A stretch of 64,000 nt of DNA from Pisaster brevispinus (GCA_023634235.1 JAMKCF010000018.1:12894932-12958931); one strand, 5' to 3'; counted from the stretch's first letter, positions 25,011 through 39,485 are shown. Notes: generated by a model not told the origin, from the letters alone. Numbers and translations: made by a program.

Positions 25011-28000
25011 CGGCACCCCGTATTCCCAGGAGTTCTCCCGTCCAAGTACTGACCAGGCACGACGCTGCTTAACTTCGGTGATCAAACGAGAACCGGTGTT
25101 TTCAGCGTAGTATGGCTGTAGACAAACTTCTGTTATGAAATTACGTGGTTAATGGTTTTCTTCAAGTTTCTGTTAGTCAAAAAAGGACGAAAACAAAACA
25201 GATGTCTACGGCACCCGGTATTCCCATGAGGTCTCCCGTCCAAGTACTGACCTGGCCCGACGCTGCTTAACTTTGGTGATCAAACGAGAACCGGTGTTTT
25301 CAGCGTAGTATGGCCGTAGACAAACTGCTTACAAAAATTTATGTGCTTAATGGTTTTCTTCAAGTTTCTGTTAGTCAAAAAAGGACGAAAACAAAAAAGA
25401 TGTCTACTGTAACCCAGTATTCCCAGGAGGTCTCCCGTCCAAGTACTGACCTGGCCCGACGCTGCTTAACTTCGGTGATCAAACGAGAACGGTGTTTTCA
25501 GCGTAGTATGGCCGTAGACAAACTGCTTACATAAATTTATGTGCTTAATGGTTAATTTCAAGTTTCTGTTAGTCAAAAAAGGACGAAAACAAAATAGATG
25601 TCTACTGCACCCAGTATTCCCATGTGGTGTCCCGTCCAAGTACTGACCTGGCCCGACGCTGCTTAACTTCGGTGATCAAACGAGAACCCGTGTTTTCAGC
25701 GTAGTATGGCCGTAGAAAAACTTCTTACATAAATGTATGTGCTTAATGGTTAATTTCAAGTTTCTGTTAGTCAAAAAAAGAAAAACGAAAACAAAATAGA
25801 TGTCTACGGCACCCGGTATTCTCAGGAGGTCTCCCGTCCAAGTACTGACCAGGCCCGATGGTGCTTAACTACGGTGATCAAACGAGAACCGGTGTTTTCA
25901 GCGTAGTATGGCCGTAGACAAACTTCTTATATAAAATTAAGTGGTTAATGGTTTTCTTCAAGTTTCTGTTATTAAAAAAAAGAGAATAACAAACTGGATG
26001 TCTACGGCACACGGTATTCGCAGGAGGTCTCCCGCCCAAGTACTGACCTGGCCCGACGCTGCTTAACTTCGGTGATGAAACGAGAACCGGTGTATTCAGC
26101 GTAGTATGGCCGTAGACAAACTGCTTACATAAATGTATGTGCTTAATAGTTAATTTCAAGTTTCTGTTAGTCAAAAAAGGACGAAAACAAAATAGATGTC
26201 TACTGCACCCGGTATTCCCAGGAGGTCTCCCGTCCAAGTACTGACCTGGCCCGACGCTGCTTAACTTCGTTGATCAAACGAGAACCGGTGTATTCAGCGT
26301 AGTATGGCTGTAGACAAACTGCTTACATAAATTTATGTGCTTAATGGTTAATTTCAAGTTTCTGTTAGTCAAAAAAGGACGAAAACAAAATAGATGTCTA
26401 CTGCACCCGGTATTCCCAGGAGGTCTCCCGTCCAAGTACTGACCTGGCCAGACGCTGCTTAACTTCGGTGATCAAACGAGAACCGGTGTTTTCAGCGTAG
26501 TATGGGCGTAGACAAACTGCTTTCATACATTTATGTGCTTAAGGTTAACTTCAAGTTTCTGTTAGTCAAAAAAAGAGAATAACAAACTGGATGTCTACGG
26601 CACCCGGTATTCCCAGGAGGTCTCCCGCCCAAGTACTGACCTGGCCCGACGCTGCTTAACTTCGGTGATGAAACGAGAACCGGTGTATTCAGCGTAGTAT
26701 GGCCGTAGACAAACTGCTTACATAAATGTATGTGCTTAATAGTTAATTTCAAGTTTCTGTTAGTCAAAAAAGGACGAAAACAAAAAAGATGTCTACTGCA
26801 CCCGGTATTCCCAGGAGGTCTCCCGTCCAAGTACTGACCTGGCCAGACGCTGCTTAACTTCGGTGATCAAACGAGAACCGGTGTTTTCAGCGTAGTATGG
26901 CCGTAGACAAACTGGTTTCATACATTTATGTGCTTAAGGTTAGTTTCAAGTTTCTGTAAGTCAAAAAAGGAAAAAAACAAAAAACAAAATACATGTCTAC
27001 GGCACCCGGTAATCCCAGGAGGTCTCCCGTCCAAGTACTGACCTAGCCCGACGCTGCTTAACTTTGGTGATCGAACGAGAACCGGTGTATTCAGCGTAGT
27101 ATGGCTGTAGACAAACTTCTTACATAAATGTATGTGCTTAATGGTTAATTTCAAGTTTCTGTTAGTCAAAAAAAGAAAAACGAAAAGAAAATAGATGTCT
27201 ACGGCACCAGGTATTCCCAGGAGGTCTCCCGTCCAAGTACTGACCAGGCCCGATGGTGCTTAACTACCGTGATCAAACGAGAACCGGTGTTTTCAGCGTA
27301 GTATGGCCGTAGACAAACTGCTTATATAAAATTAAGTGGTTAATGGTTTTCTTCAAGTTTCTGTTATTAAAAAAAAGAGAACAACAAACTGGATGTCTCC
27401 GGCACCCGGTATTCGCAGGAGGTCTCCCGCCCAAGTACTGACCTGGCCCGACGCTGCTTAACTTCGGTGATGAAACGAGAACCGGTGTATTCAGCGTAGT
27501 ATGGCCGTAGACAAACTGCTTACATAAATGTATGTGCTTAATAGTTAATTTCAAGTTTCTGTTAGTCAAAAAAGGACGAAAACAAAATAGATGTCTACTG
27601 CACCCGGTATTCCCAGGAGGTCTCCTGTCCAAGTACTGACCTGGCCCGACGCTGCTTAACTTCGTTGATCAAACGAGAACCGGGGTATTCAACGTAGTAT
27701 GGCTGTAGACAAACTGCTTACATAAATTTATGTGCTCAATGGTTAATTTCAAGTTTCTGTTAGTCAAAAAAGGACGAAAACAAAATAGATGTCTACTGCA
27801 CCCGGTATTCCCAGGAGGTCTCCCGTCCAACTACTGACCTGGCCAGACGCTGCTTAACTTCGGTGATCAAACGAGAACCGGTGTTTTCAGCGTAGTATGG
27901 GCGTAGACAAACTGCTTTCATACATTTATGTGCTTAAGGTTAACTTCAAGTTTCTGTTAGTCAAAAAAAGAGAATAACAAACTGGATGTCTACGGCACCC

Positions 28001-30980
28001 GGTATTCCCAGGAGGTCTCCCGCCCAAGTACTGACCTGGCCCGACGCTGCTTAACTTCGGTGATCAAACGAGAACCGGTGTATTCAGCGTAGTATGGCCG
28101 TAGACAAACTGCTTACATAAATGTATGTGCTTAATAGTTAATTTCAAGTTTCTGTTAGTCAAAAAAGGACGAAAACAAAATAGATGTCTACTGCACCCGG
28201 TATTCCCAGGAGGTCTCCTGTCCAAGTACTGACCTGGCCCGACGCTGCTTAACTTCGTTGATCAAACGAGATCCGGGGTATTCAACGTAGTATGGCTGTA
28301 GACAAACTGCTTACATAAATTTATGTGCTTAAGGTTAACTTCAAGTTTCTGTTAGTCAAAAAAAGAGAATAACAAACTGGATGTCTACGGCACCCGGTAT
28401 TCCCAGGAGGTCTCCCGCCCAAGTACTGACCTGGCCCGACGCTGCTTAACTTCGGTGATCAAACGAGAACCGGTGTATTCAGCGTAGTATGGCCGTAGAC
28501 AAACTGCTTACATAAATGTATGTGCTTAATAGTTAATTTCAAGTTTCTGTTAGTCAAAAAAGGACGAAAACAAAAAAGATGTCTACTGCACCCGGTATTC
28601 CCAGGAGGTCTCCCGTCCAAGTACTGACCTGGCCAGACGCTGCTTAACTTCGGTGATCAAACGAGAACCGGTGTTTTCAGCGTAGTATAGCCGTAGACAA
28701 ACTGGTTTCATACATTTATGTGCTTAAGGTTAGTTTCAAGTTTCTGTTAGTCAAAAAAGGAAAAAAACAAAAAACAAAATACATGTCTACGGCACCCGGT
28801 ATTCCCAGGAGGTCTCCCGTCCAAGTACTGACCTAGCCCGACGCTGCTTAACTTTGGTGATCGAACGAGAACCGGTGTATTCAGCGTAGTATGGCTGTAG
28901 ACAAACTTCTTACATAAATGTATGTGCTTAATGGTTAATTTCAAGTTTCTGTTAGTAAAAAAAAGAAAAACGAAAACAAAATAGATGTCTACGGCACCAG
29001 GTATTCCCAGGAGGTCTCCCGTCCAAGTACTGACCAGGCCCGATGGTGCTTAACTACGGTGATCAAACGAGAACCGGTGTTTTCAGCGTAGTATGGCCGT
29101 AGACAAACTGCTTATATAAAATTAAGTGGTTAATGGTTTTCTTCAAGTTTCTGTTATTAAAAAAAAGAGAATAACAAACTGGATGTCTACGGCACCCGGT
29201 ATTCGCAGGAGGTCTCCCGCCCAAGTACTGACCTGGCCCGACGCTGCTTAACTTCGGTGATGAAACGAGAACCGGTGTATTCAGCGTATTAAGGCCGTAG
29301 ACAAACTGCTTACATAAATGTATGTGCTTAATAGTTAATTTCAAATTTCTGTTAGTCAAAAAAGGACGAAAACAAAATAGATGTCTAATGCACCCGGTAT
29401 TCCCAGGAGGTCTCCTGTCCAAGTACTGACCTGGCCCGACGCTGCTTAACTTCGTTGATCAAACGAGAACCGGGGTATTCAACGTAGTATGGCTGTAGAC
29501 AAACTGCTTACATAAATTTATGTGCTTAATGGTTAATTTCAAGTTTCTGTTAGTCAAAAAAGGACGAAAACAAAATAGATGTCTACTGCACCCGGTATTC
29601 CCAGGAGGTCTCCCGTCCAAGTACTGACCTGGCCAGACGCTGCTTAACTTCGGTGATCAAACGAGAACCGGTGTTTTCAGCGTAGTATGGGCGTAGACAA
29701 ACTGCTTTCATACATTTATGTGCTTAAGGTTAACTTCAAGTTTCTGTTAGTCAAAAAAAGAGAATAACAAACTGGATGTCTACGGCACCCGGTATTCCCA
29801 GGAGGTCTCCCGCCCAAGTACTGACCTGGCCCGACGCTGCTTAACTTCGGTGATGAAACGAGAACCGGTGTATTCAGCGTAGTATGGCCGTAGACAAACT
29901 GCTTACATAAATGTATGTGCTTAATAGTTAATTTCAAGTTTCTGTTAGTCAAAAAAAGGCGAAAACAAAAAAGATGTCTACTACACCCGGTATTCCCAGG
30001 AGGTCTCCCGTCCAAGTACTGACCTGGCCAGACGCTGCTTAACTTCGGTGATCAAACGAGAACCGGTGTTTTCAGCGTAGTATGGCCGTAGACAAACTGG
30101 TTTCATACATTTATGTGCTTAAGGTTAGTTTCAAGTTTCTGTTAGTCAAAAAAGGAAAAAAACAAAAAACAAAATACATTTCTACGGCACCCGGTATTCC
30201 CAGGAGGTCTCCCGTCCAAGTACTGACCTAGCCCGACGCTGCTTAACTTTGGTGATCGAACGAGAACCGGTGTATTCAGCGTAGTATGGCTGTAGACAAA
30301 CTGCTTTCATACATTTATGTGCTTAATGGTTAATTTCAAGTTTCTGTTAGTCAAAAAAGGACGAAAACAAAATAGATGTCTACGGCACCCGGTGTTCCCA
30401 GGAGGTCTCCCGTCCAAGTACTGACCTGGCCCGACGCTGCTTAACTTTGGTGATCAAACGAGAACCGGTGTTTTCAGCGTAGTATGGCCGTAGACAAACT
30501 GCTTACATAAATTTATGTTCTTAATGGTTAATTTCAAGTTTCTGTTAGTCAAAAAAGGACGAAAACTAAAAATAGATGTCTACTGCACCCAGTATTCCCA
30601 TGTGGTCTCCCGTCCAACTACTGACCTGGCCCAACGCTGCTTAACATCGGTGATCAAACGAGAACCGGTGTTTTCAGCGTAGTATGGCCGTAGACAAACT
30701 TCTCATATAAATCTAAGTGGTTAATGGTTTTCTTCAAGTTTCTGTTAGTCAAAAAAGGAAAAAACAAAACAGATGTCTACTGCACCCGGTATTCCCATGA
30801 GGTCTCCCGTCCAAGTACTGACCTGGCCCGACGCTGCTTAACTTTGGTGACCAAACGAGAACCGGTGTTTTCAGCGTAGTATGGCCGTAGACAAACTGCT
30901 TACAAAAATTTATGTGCTTAATGGTTTTCTTCAAGTTTCTGTTAGTCAAAAAAGGACGAAAACAAAAAAGATGTCTACGG
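25011..30980 (-). rRNA. 5S sub-array V: ~30 units, right part of 8.7-kb block copy 1
   Basis: About 30 units, mostly with plus-strand GTGTATTCAGCG and GATGAAACGAG substitutions. With 22.24-25.01 kb it forms the first copy of an 8,744-bp, 44-unit block. Units near 27.27 and 29.06 kb are also related at a 1,790-bp (nine-unit) offset. Several copies carry GGGGTATTCAACG or GAGATCCGGGG changes close to helix II/III and may be degenerate. Confidence 0.92.
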
Positions 30981-33900
30981 CACCCGGTATTCCCAGGAGG
31001 TCTCCCGTCCAAGTACTGACCTGGCCCGACGCTGCTTAACTTCGGTGATCAAACGAGAACCGGTGTTTTCAGCGTAGTATGGCCGTAGACAAACTTCTTA
31101 TATAAACTTACGTAGTTAATGGTTTTCTTCAAATTTCTGTTAGTCAAAAAAAGAGAATAACAAACTGGATGTCTACGGCACCCCGTATTCCCAGGAGTTC
31201 TCCCGTCCAAGTACTGACCTGGAACGACGCTGCTTAACTTCGGTGATCAAACGAGAACCGGTGTTTTCAGCGTAGTATGGCTGTAGACAAACTTCTGTTA
31301 TAAAATTACGTGGTTAATGGTTTTCTTCAAGTTTCTGTTAGTCAAAAAAGGACGAAAACAAAACAGATGTCTACGGCACCCGGTATTCCCATGAGGTCTC
31401 CCGTCCAAGTACTGACCTGGCCCGACGCTGCTTAACTTTGGTGATCAAACGAGAACCGGTGTTTTCAGCGTAGTATGGCCGTAGACAAACTGCTTACAAA
31501 AATTTATGTGCTTAATGGTTTTCTTCAAGTTTCTGTTAGTCAAAAAAAGAGAATAACAAACTGGATGTCTACGGCACCCGGTATTCCCAGGAGGTCTCCC
31601 GCCCAAGTACTGACCTGGCCCGACGCTGCTTAACTTCGGTGATCAAACGAGAACCGGTGTATTCAGCGTAGTATGGCCGTAGACAAACTGCTTACATAAA
31701 TGTACGTGCTTAAGAATTAATTTCAAGTTTCTGTTAGTCAAAAAAGGACGAAAACAAAATAGATGTCTACTGCACCCGGTATTCCCAGGAGGTCTCCCGT
31801 CCAAGTACTGACCTGGCCAGACGCTGCTTAACTTCGGTGATCAAACGAGAACCGGTGTTTTCAGCGTAGTATGGCCGTAGACAAACTAGTTTCATACATT
31901 TATGTGCTTAAGGTTAGTTTCAAGTTTCTGTTAGTCAAAAAAGGAAAAAACAAAAAACAAAATACATGTCTACGGCACCCGGTATTCCCAGGAGGTCTCC
32001 CGTCCAAGTACTGACCTAGCCCGACGCTGCTTAACTTTGGTGATCGAACGAGAACCGGTGTATTCAGCGTAGTATGGCCGTAGACGAACTGCTTTCATAC
32101 ATTTATGTGCTTAATGGTTAATTTCAAGTTTCTGTTAGTCAAAAAAGGAACAAACAAAAAACATGTCTACGGCACCCGGTATTCCCAGGAGGTCTCCCGT
32201 CCAAGTACTGACCTGGCCCGACGCTGCTTAACTTAGGTGATCAAACGAGAACCGGTGTTTTCAGCGTAGTATGGCCGTAGACAAACTTCTTATATAAACT
32301 TACGTAGTTAATGGTTTTCTTCAAATTTCTGTTAGTCAAAAAAAGAGAATAACAAACTGGATGTCTACGGCACCCCGTATTCCCAGGAGTTCTCCCGTCC
32401 AAGTACTGACCAGGCACGACGCTGCTTAACTTCGGTGATCAAACGAGAACCGGTGTTTTCAGCGTAGTATGGCCGTAGACAATCTGCTTACATAAATGTA
32501 TGTGCTTAATAGTTAATTTCAAGTTTCTGTTAGTCAAAAAAAGAAAAACGAAAACAAACTGGATGTCTACGGCACCCGGTATTCGCAGGAGGTCTCCCGC
32601 CCAAGTACTGACCTGGCCCGACGCTGCTTAACTTCGGTGATGAAACGAGAACCGGTGTATTCAGCGTAGTATGGCCGTAGACAAACTGCTTACATAAATG
32701 TATGTGCTTAATAGTTAATTTCAAGTTTCTGTTAGTCAAAAAAGGACGAAAACAAAATAGATGTCTACTGCACCCGGTATTCCCAGGAGGTCTCCCGTCC
32801 AAGTACTGACCTGGCCCGACGCTGCTTATCTTCGTTGATCAAACGAGAACCGGTGTATTCAGCGTAGTATGGCTGTAGACAAACAGCTTACATAAATTTA
32901 TGTGCTTAATGGTTAATTTCAAGTTTCTGTTAGTCAAAAAAGGACGAAAACAAAATAGATGTCTACTGCACCCGGTATTCCCAGGAGGTCTCCCATCCAA
33001 GTACTGACCTGGCCAGACGCTGCTTAACTTCGGTGATCAAACGAGAACCGGTGTTTTCAGCGTAGTATGGGCGTAGACAAACTGCTTTCATACATTTATG
33101 TGCTTAAGGTTAACTTCAAGTTTCTGTTAGTCAAAAAAAGAGAATAACAAACTGGATGTCTACGGCACCCGGTATTCCCAGGAGGTCTCCCGTCCAAGTA
33201 CTGACCTGGCCCGACGCTGCTTAACTTCGGTGATGAAACGAGAACCGGTGTATTCAGCGTAGTATGGCCTTAGACAAACTGCTTACATAAATGTATGTGC
33301 TTAATAGTTAATTTCAAGTTTCTGTTAGTCAAAAAAGGACGAAAACAAAAAAGATGTCTACTGCACCGGGTATTCCCAGGAGGTCTCCCGTCCAAGTACT
33401 GACCTGGCCAGACGCTGCTTAACTTCGGTGATCAAACGAGAACCGGTGTTTTCAGCGTAGTATGGCCGTAGACAAACTGGTTTCATACATTTATGTGCTT
33501 AAGGTTAGTTTCAAGTTTCTGTTAGTCAAAAAAGGAACAAACAAAAAACATGTCTACGGCACCCGGTATTCCCAGGAGGTCTCCCGTCCAAGTACTGACC
33601 TGGCCCGACGCTGCTTAACTTAGGTGATCAAACGAGAACCGGTGTTTTCAGCGTAGTATGGCCGTAGACAAACTTCTTATATAAACTTACGTAGTTAATG
33701 GTTTTCTTCAAATTTCTGTTAGTCAAAAAAAGAGAATAACAAACTGGATGTCTACGGCACCCCGTATTCCCAGGAGTTCTCCCGTCCAAGTACTGACCAG
33801 GCACGACGCTGCTTAACTTCGGTGATCAAACGAGAACCGGTGTTTTCAGCGTAGTATGGCTGTAGACAAACTTCTGTTATGAAATTACGTGGTTAATGGT

Positions 33901-36900
33901 TTTCTTCAAGTTTCTGTTAGTCAAAAAAGGACGAAAACAAAACAGATGTCTACGGCACCCGGTATTCCCATGAGGTCTCCCGTCCAAGTACTGACCTGGC
34001 CCGACGCTGCTTAACTTTGGTGATCAAACGAGAACCGGTGTTTTCAGCGTAGTATGGCCGTAGACAAACTGCTTACAAAAATTTATGTGCTTAATGGTTT
34101 TCTTCAAGTTTCTGTTAGTCAAAAAAGGACGAAAACAAAAAAGATGTCTACTGTAACCCAGTATTCCCAGGAGGTCTCCCGTCCAAGTACTGACCTGGCC
34201 CGACGCTGCTTAACTTCGGTGATCAAACGAGAACGGTGTTTTCAGCGTAGTATGGCCGTAGACAAACTGCTTACATAAATTTATGTGCTTAATGGTTAAT
34301 TTCAAGTTTCTGTTAGTCAAAAAAGGACGAAAACAAAATAGATGTCTACTGCACCCAGTATTCCCATGTGGTGTCCCGTCCAAGTACTGACCTGGCCCGA
34401 CGCTGCTTAACTTCGGTGATCAAACGAGAACCCGTGTTTTCAGCGTAGTATGGCCGTAGAAAAACTTCTTACATAAATGTATGTGCTTAATGGTTAATTT
34501 CAAGTTTCTGTTAGTCAAAAAAGGACGAAAACAAAAAAGATGTCTACTGCACCGGGTATTCCCAGGAGGTCTCCCGTCCAAGTACTGACCTGGCCAGACG
34601 CTGCTTAACTTCGGTGATCAAACGAGAACCGGTGTTTTCAGCGTAGTATGGCCGTAGACAAACTGGTTTCATACATTTATGTGCTTAAGGTTAGTTTCAA
34701 GTTTCTGTAAGTCAAAAAAGGAAAAAAACAAAAAACAAAATACATGTCTACGGCACCCGGTAATCCCAGGAGGTCTCCCGTCCAAGTACTGACCTAGCCC
34801 GACGCTGCTTAACTTTGGTGATCGAACGAGAACCGGTGTATTCAGCGTAGTATGGCTGTAGACAAACTTCTTACATAAATGTATGTGCTTAATGGTTAAT
34901 TTCAAGTTTCTGTTAGTCAAAAAAAGAAAAACGAAAAGAAAATAGATGTCTACGGCACCAGGTATTCCCAGGAGGTCTCCCGTCCAAGTACTGACCAGGC
35001 CCGATGGTGCTTAACTACCGTGATCAAACGAGAACCGGTGTTTTCAGCGTAGTATGGCCGTAGACAAACTGCTTATATAAAATTAAGTGGTTAATGGTTT
35101 TCTTCAAGTTTCTGTTATTAAAAAAAAGAGAACAACAAACTGGATGTCTACGGCACCCGGTATTCGCAGGAGGTCTCCCGCCCAAGTACTGACCTGGCCC
35201 GACGCTGCTTAACTTCGGTGATGAAACGAGAACCGGTGTATTCAGCGTAGTATGGCCGTAGACAAACTGCTTACATAAATGTATGTGCTTAATAGTTAAT
35301 TTCAAGTTTCTGTTAGTCAAAAAAGGACGAAAACAAAATAGATGTCTACTGCACCCGGTATTCCCAGGAGGTCTCCTGTCCAAGTACTGACCTGGCCCGA
35401 CGCTGCTTAACTTCGTTGATCAAACGAGAACCGGGGTATTCAACGTAGTATGGCTGTAGACAAACTGCTTACATAAATTTATGTGCTCAATGGTTAATTT
35501 CAAGTTTCTGTTAGTCAAAAAAGGACGAAAACAAAATAGATGTCTACTGCACCCGGTATTCCCAGGAGGTCTCCCGTCCAACTACTGACCTGGCCAGACG
35601 CTGCTTAACTTCGGTGATCAAACGAGAACCGGTGTTTTCAGCGTAGTATGGGCGTAGACAAACTGCTTTCATACATTTATGTGCTTAAGGTTAACTTCAA
35701 GTTTCTGTTAGTCAAAAAAAGAGAATAACAAACTGGATGTCTACGGCACCCGGTATTCCCAGGAGGTCTCCCGCCCAAGTACTGACCTGGCCCGACGCTG
35801 CTTAACTTCGGTGATCAAACGAGAACCGGTGTATTCAGCGTAGTATGGCCGTAGACAAACTGCTTACATAAATGTATGTGCTTAATAGTTAATTTCAAGT
35901 TTCTGTTAGTCAAAAAAGGACGAAAACAAAATAGATGTCTACTGCACCCGGTATTCCCAGGAGGTCTCCTGTCCAAGTACTGACCTCGCCCGACGCTGCT
36001 TAACTTCGTTGATCAAACGAGATCCGGGGTATTCAACGTAGTATGGCTGTAGACAAACTGCTTACATAAATTTATGTGCTTAAGGTTAACTTCAAGTTTC
36101 TGTTAGTCAAAAAAAGAGAATAACAAACTGGATGTCTACGGCACCCGGTATTCCCAGGAGGTCTCCCGCCCAAGTACTGACCTGGCCCGACGCTGCTTAA
36201 CTTCGGTGATCAAACGAGAACCGGTGTATTCAGCGTAGTATGGCCGTAGACAAACTGCTTACATAAATGTATGTGCTTAATAGTTAATTTCAAGTTTCTG
36301 TTAGTCAAAAAAGGACGAAAACAAAAAAGATGTCTACTGCACCCGGTATTCCCAGGAGGTCTCCCGTCCAAGTACTGACCTGGCCAGACGCTGCTTAACT
36401 TCGGTGATCAAACGAGAACCGGTGTTTTCAGCGTAGTATAGCCGTAGACAAACTGGTTTCATACATTTATGTGCTTAAGGTTAGTTTCAAGTTTCTGTTA
36501 GTCAAAAAAGGAAAAAAACATAAAACAAAATACATGTCTACGGCACCCGGTATTCCCAGGAGGTCTCCCGTCCAAGTACTGACCTAGCCCGACGCTGCTT
36601 AACTTTGGTGATCGAACGAGAACCGGTGTATTCAGCGTAGTATGGCTGTAGACAAACTTCTTACATAAATGTATGTGCTTAATGGTTAATTTCAAGTTTC
36701 TGTTAGTAAAAAAAAGAAAAACGAAAACAAAATAGATGTCTACGGCACCAGGTATTCCCAGGAGGTCTCCCGTCCAAGTACTGACCAGGCCCGATGGTGC
36801 TTAACTACGGTGATCAAACGAGAACCGGTGTTTTCAGCGTAGTATGGCCGTAGACAAACTGCTTATATAAAATTAAGTGGTTAATGGTTTTCTTCAAGTT

Positions 36901-38730
36901 TCTGTTATTAAAAAAAAGAGAATAACAAACTGGATGTCTACGGCACCCGGTATTCGCAGGAGGTCTCCCGCCCAAGTACTGACCTGGCCCGACGCTGCTT
37001 AACTTCGGTGATGAAACGAGAACCGGTGTATTCAGCGTAGTATGGCCGTAGACAAACTGCTTACATAAATGTATGTGCTTAATAGTTAATTTCAAATTTC
37101 TGTTAGTCAAAAAAGGAGAATAACAAAATAGATGTCTAATGCACCCGGTATTCCCAGGAGGTCTCCTGTCCAAGTACTGACCTGGCCCGACGCTGCTTAA
37201 CTTCGTTGATCAAACGAGAACCGGGGTATTCAACGTAGTATGGCTGTAGACAAACTGCTTACATAAATTTATGTGCTTAATGGTTAATTTCAAGTTTCTG
37301 TTAGTCAAAAAAGGACGAAAACAAAATAGATGTCTACTGCACCCGGTATTCCCAGGAGGTCTCCCGTCCAAGTACTGACCTGGCCAGACGCTGCTTAACT
37401 TCGGTGATCAAACGAGAACCGGTGTTTTCAGCGTAGTATGGGCGTAGACAAACTGCTTTCATACATTTATGTGCTTAAGGTTAACTTCAAGTTTCTGTTA
37501 GTCAAAAAAAGAGAATAACAAACTGGATGTCTACGGCACCCGGTATTCCCAGGAGGTCTCCCGCCCAAGTACTGACCTGGCCCGACGCTGCTTAACTTCG
37601 GTGATGAAACGAGAACCGGTGTATTCAGCGTAGTATGGCCGTAGACAAACTGCTTACATAAATGTATGTGCTTAATAGTTAATTTCAAGTTTCTGTTAGT
37701 CAAAAAAAGGCGAAAACAAAAAAGATGTCTACTACACCCGGTATTCCCAGGAGGTCTCCCGTCCAAGTACTGACCTGGCCAGACGCTGCTTAACTTCGGT
37801 GATCAAACGAGAACCGGTGTTTTCAGCGTAGTATGGCCGTAGACAAACTGGTTTCATACATTTATGTGCTTAAGGTTAGTTTCAAGTTTCTGTTAGTCAA
37901 AAAAGGAAAAAAACAAAAAACAAAATACATGTCTACGGCACCCGGTATTCCCAGGAGGTCTCCCGTCCAAGTACTGACCTAGCCCGACGCTGCTTAACTT
38001 TGGTGATCGAACGAGAACCGGTGTATTCAGCGTAGTATGGCTGTAGACAAACTGCTTTCATACATTTATGTGCTTAATGGTTAATTTCAAGTTTCTGTTA
38101 GTCAAAAAAGGACGAAAACAAAATAGATGTCTACGGCACCCGGTGTTCCCAGGAGGTCTCCCGTCCAAGTACTGACCTGGCCCGACGCTGCTTAACTTTG
38201 GTGATCAAACGAGAACCGGTGTTTTCAGCGTAGTATGGCCGTAGACAAACTGCTTACATAAATTTATGTTCTTAATGGTTAATTTCAAGTTTCTGTTAGT
38301 CAAAAAAGGACGAAAACTAAAAATAGATGTCTACTGCACCCAGTATTCCCATGTGGTCTCCCGTCCAACTACTGACCTGGCCCAACGCTGCTTAACATCG
38401 GTGATCAAACGAGAACCGGTGTTTTCAGCGTAGTATGGCCGTAGACAAACTTCTCATATAAATCTAAGTGGTTAATGGTTTTCTTCAAGTTTCTGTTAGT
38501 CAAAAAAGGAAAAAACAAAACAGATGTCTACTGCACCCGGTATTCCCATGAGGTCTCCCGTCCAAGTACTGACCTGGCCCGACGCTGCTTAACTTTGGTG
38601 ACCAAACGAGAACCGGTGTTTTCAGCGTAGTATGGCCGTAGACAAACTGCTTACAAAAATTTATGTGCTTAATGGTTTTCTTCAAGTTTCTGTTAGTCAA
38701 AAAAGGACGAAAACAAAAAAGATGTCTACT
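30981..38730 (-). rRNA. 5S sub-array VI: second copy of the 8.7-kb block, five units shorter
   Basis: Matches 22.24-25.77 kb at offset 8,744, then 26.76-30.98 kb at offset 7,751. The switch at ~34,515 means five units (~993 bp) are absent from this copy or were added to the other. Point differences from copy 1 are sparse (for example CGTCCAAG versus CGTCGAAG). About 39 units. Confidence 0.92.
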
Positions 38731-38924
38731 GCACCCGGTATTCCCAGGAGGTCTCCCGTCGAAGTACTGACCTGGCCAGACGCTGCTTAACTTCGGTGAT
38801 CAAACGAGAACCGGTGTTTTCAGCGTAGTATGGCCGTAGACAAACTGGTTTCATACATTTATGTGCTTAAGGTTAATTTCAAGTTTCTGTTAGTCAAAAA
38901 AGGAAAAAACAAAAAACAAAATAC

Positions 38925-39044
38925 ATGTGTACGGCACCCGGTATTCCCAGGAGGTCTCCCGTCCAAGTACTGACCAGGTCCGATGCTGCTTAACTTCTGT
39001 GATCAAACGAGAACCGGTGTTTTCAGCGTAGTATGGCCGTGGAC
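38925..39044 (-). rRNA. 5S rRNA copy immediately left of the SINE
   Basis: A 120-nt copy with three end-proximal changes: plus-strand GTGTACGG at the 3' end, TTCTGTGATC in the middle and GCCGTGGAC at the 5' end. Its upstream spacer, TTCTCATATAAAATTAA, is cut by the SINE at ~39,065 and resumes at 39,486 as GTGGTTAATGG. Confidence 0.92.
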
Positions 39045-39065
39045 AAACTTCTCATATAAAATTAA

Positions 39066-39485
39066 TAATAATAATAATAATATATTGTATTTGTATAGCG
39101 CCTACTGCAGGCCAGCCTCTAAGCGCTTAACATTCAGTATTTCCTGCAAGGTATTTGGGGCTACGTTTGAAGTATGAGACCTACTCCTTTACATAGCACC
39201 TTGTAATGGTTTACAAGGTGCTGTGGCGCAATATGCAGCCGATCAAACCAGGAACACCGGGGCGGACCCCTTCTCTTTTCGATAAGTGCACTGGGTTCTT
39301 TTTCGTGCGTTACACAACACACGGGACCAACGGCTTTACGTCCCATCCGAAGGACGAAGCAATCATGGTTAAGTGTCTTGCTTAAGGACACAGGTGTCAC
39401 GACCGGGGCTCGAACCCACACTCTGCTGATCAGAAACACCAGAGCTTGAGTCCAGTGATCTTATCCACTCGGCCACGACACGCCA
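39066..39485 (-). mobile_element. tRNA-derived SINE inserted in a 5S spacer
   Basis: About 420 bp unrelated to 5S. On the minus strand it begins TGGCGTGTCGTGGCCGAGTGG, with a Pol III A box (TGGCCGAGTGG), then a tRNA-Leu(CAA)-like anticodon arm (CTGGACTCAAGCTCTGG) and a B box (GGTTCGAGCCC). A conserved-looking body of ~300 bp follows, including GGATGGGACGTAAAGCCG. The end is AGGCGCTATACAAATACAA followed by a TATTATTATTA tail. This tRNA head plus body plus simple tail is the layout of tRNA SINEs common in marine invertebrates. I cannot name the family. The array sequence is continuous across the insertion (ATTAA | GTGGTTAATGG). No target-site duplication is obvious because the tail merges with AT-rich spacer. 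Confidence 0.88.

Noticed and set aside
39400..39485. Functional tRNA-Leu gene
   Set aside because: The A box, CAA-type anticodon arm and B box are present, but the acceptor stem does not pair well and the sequence runs directly into a SINE body and TAA tail.
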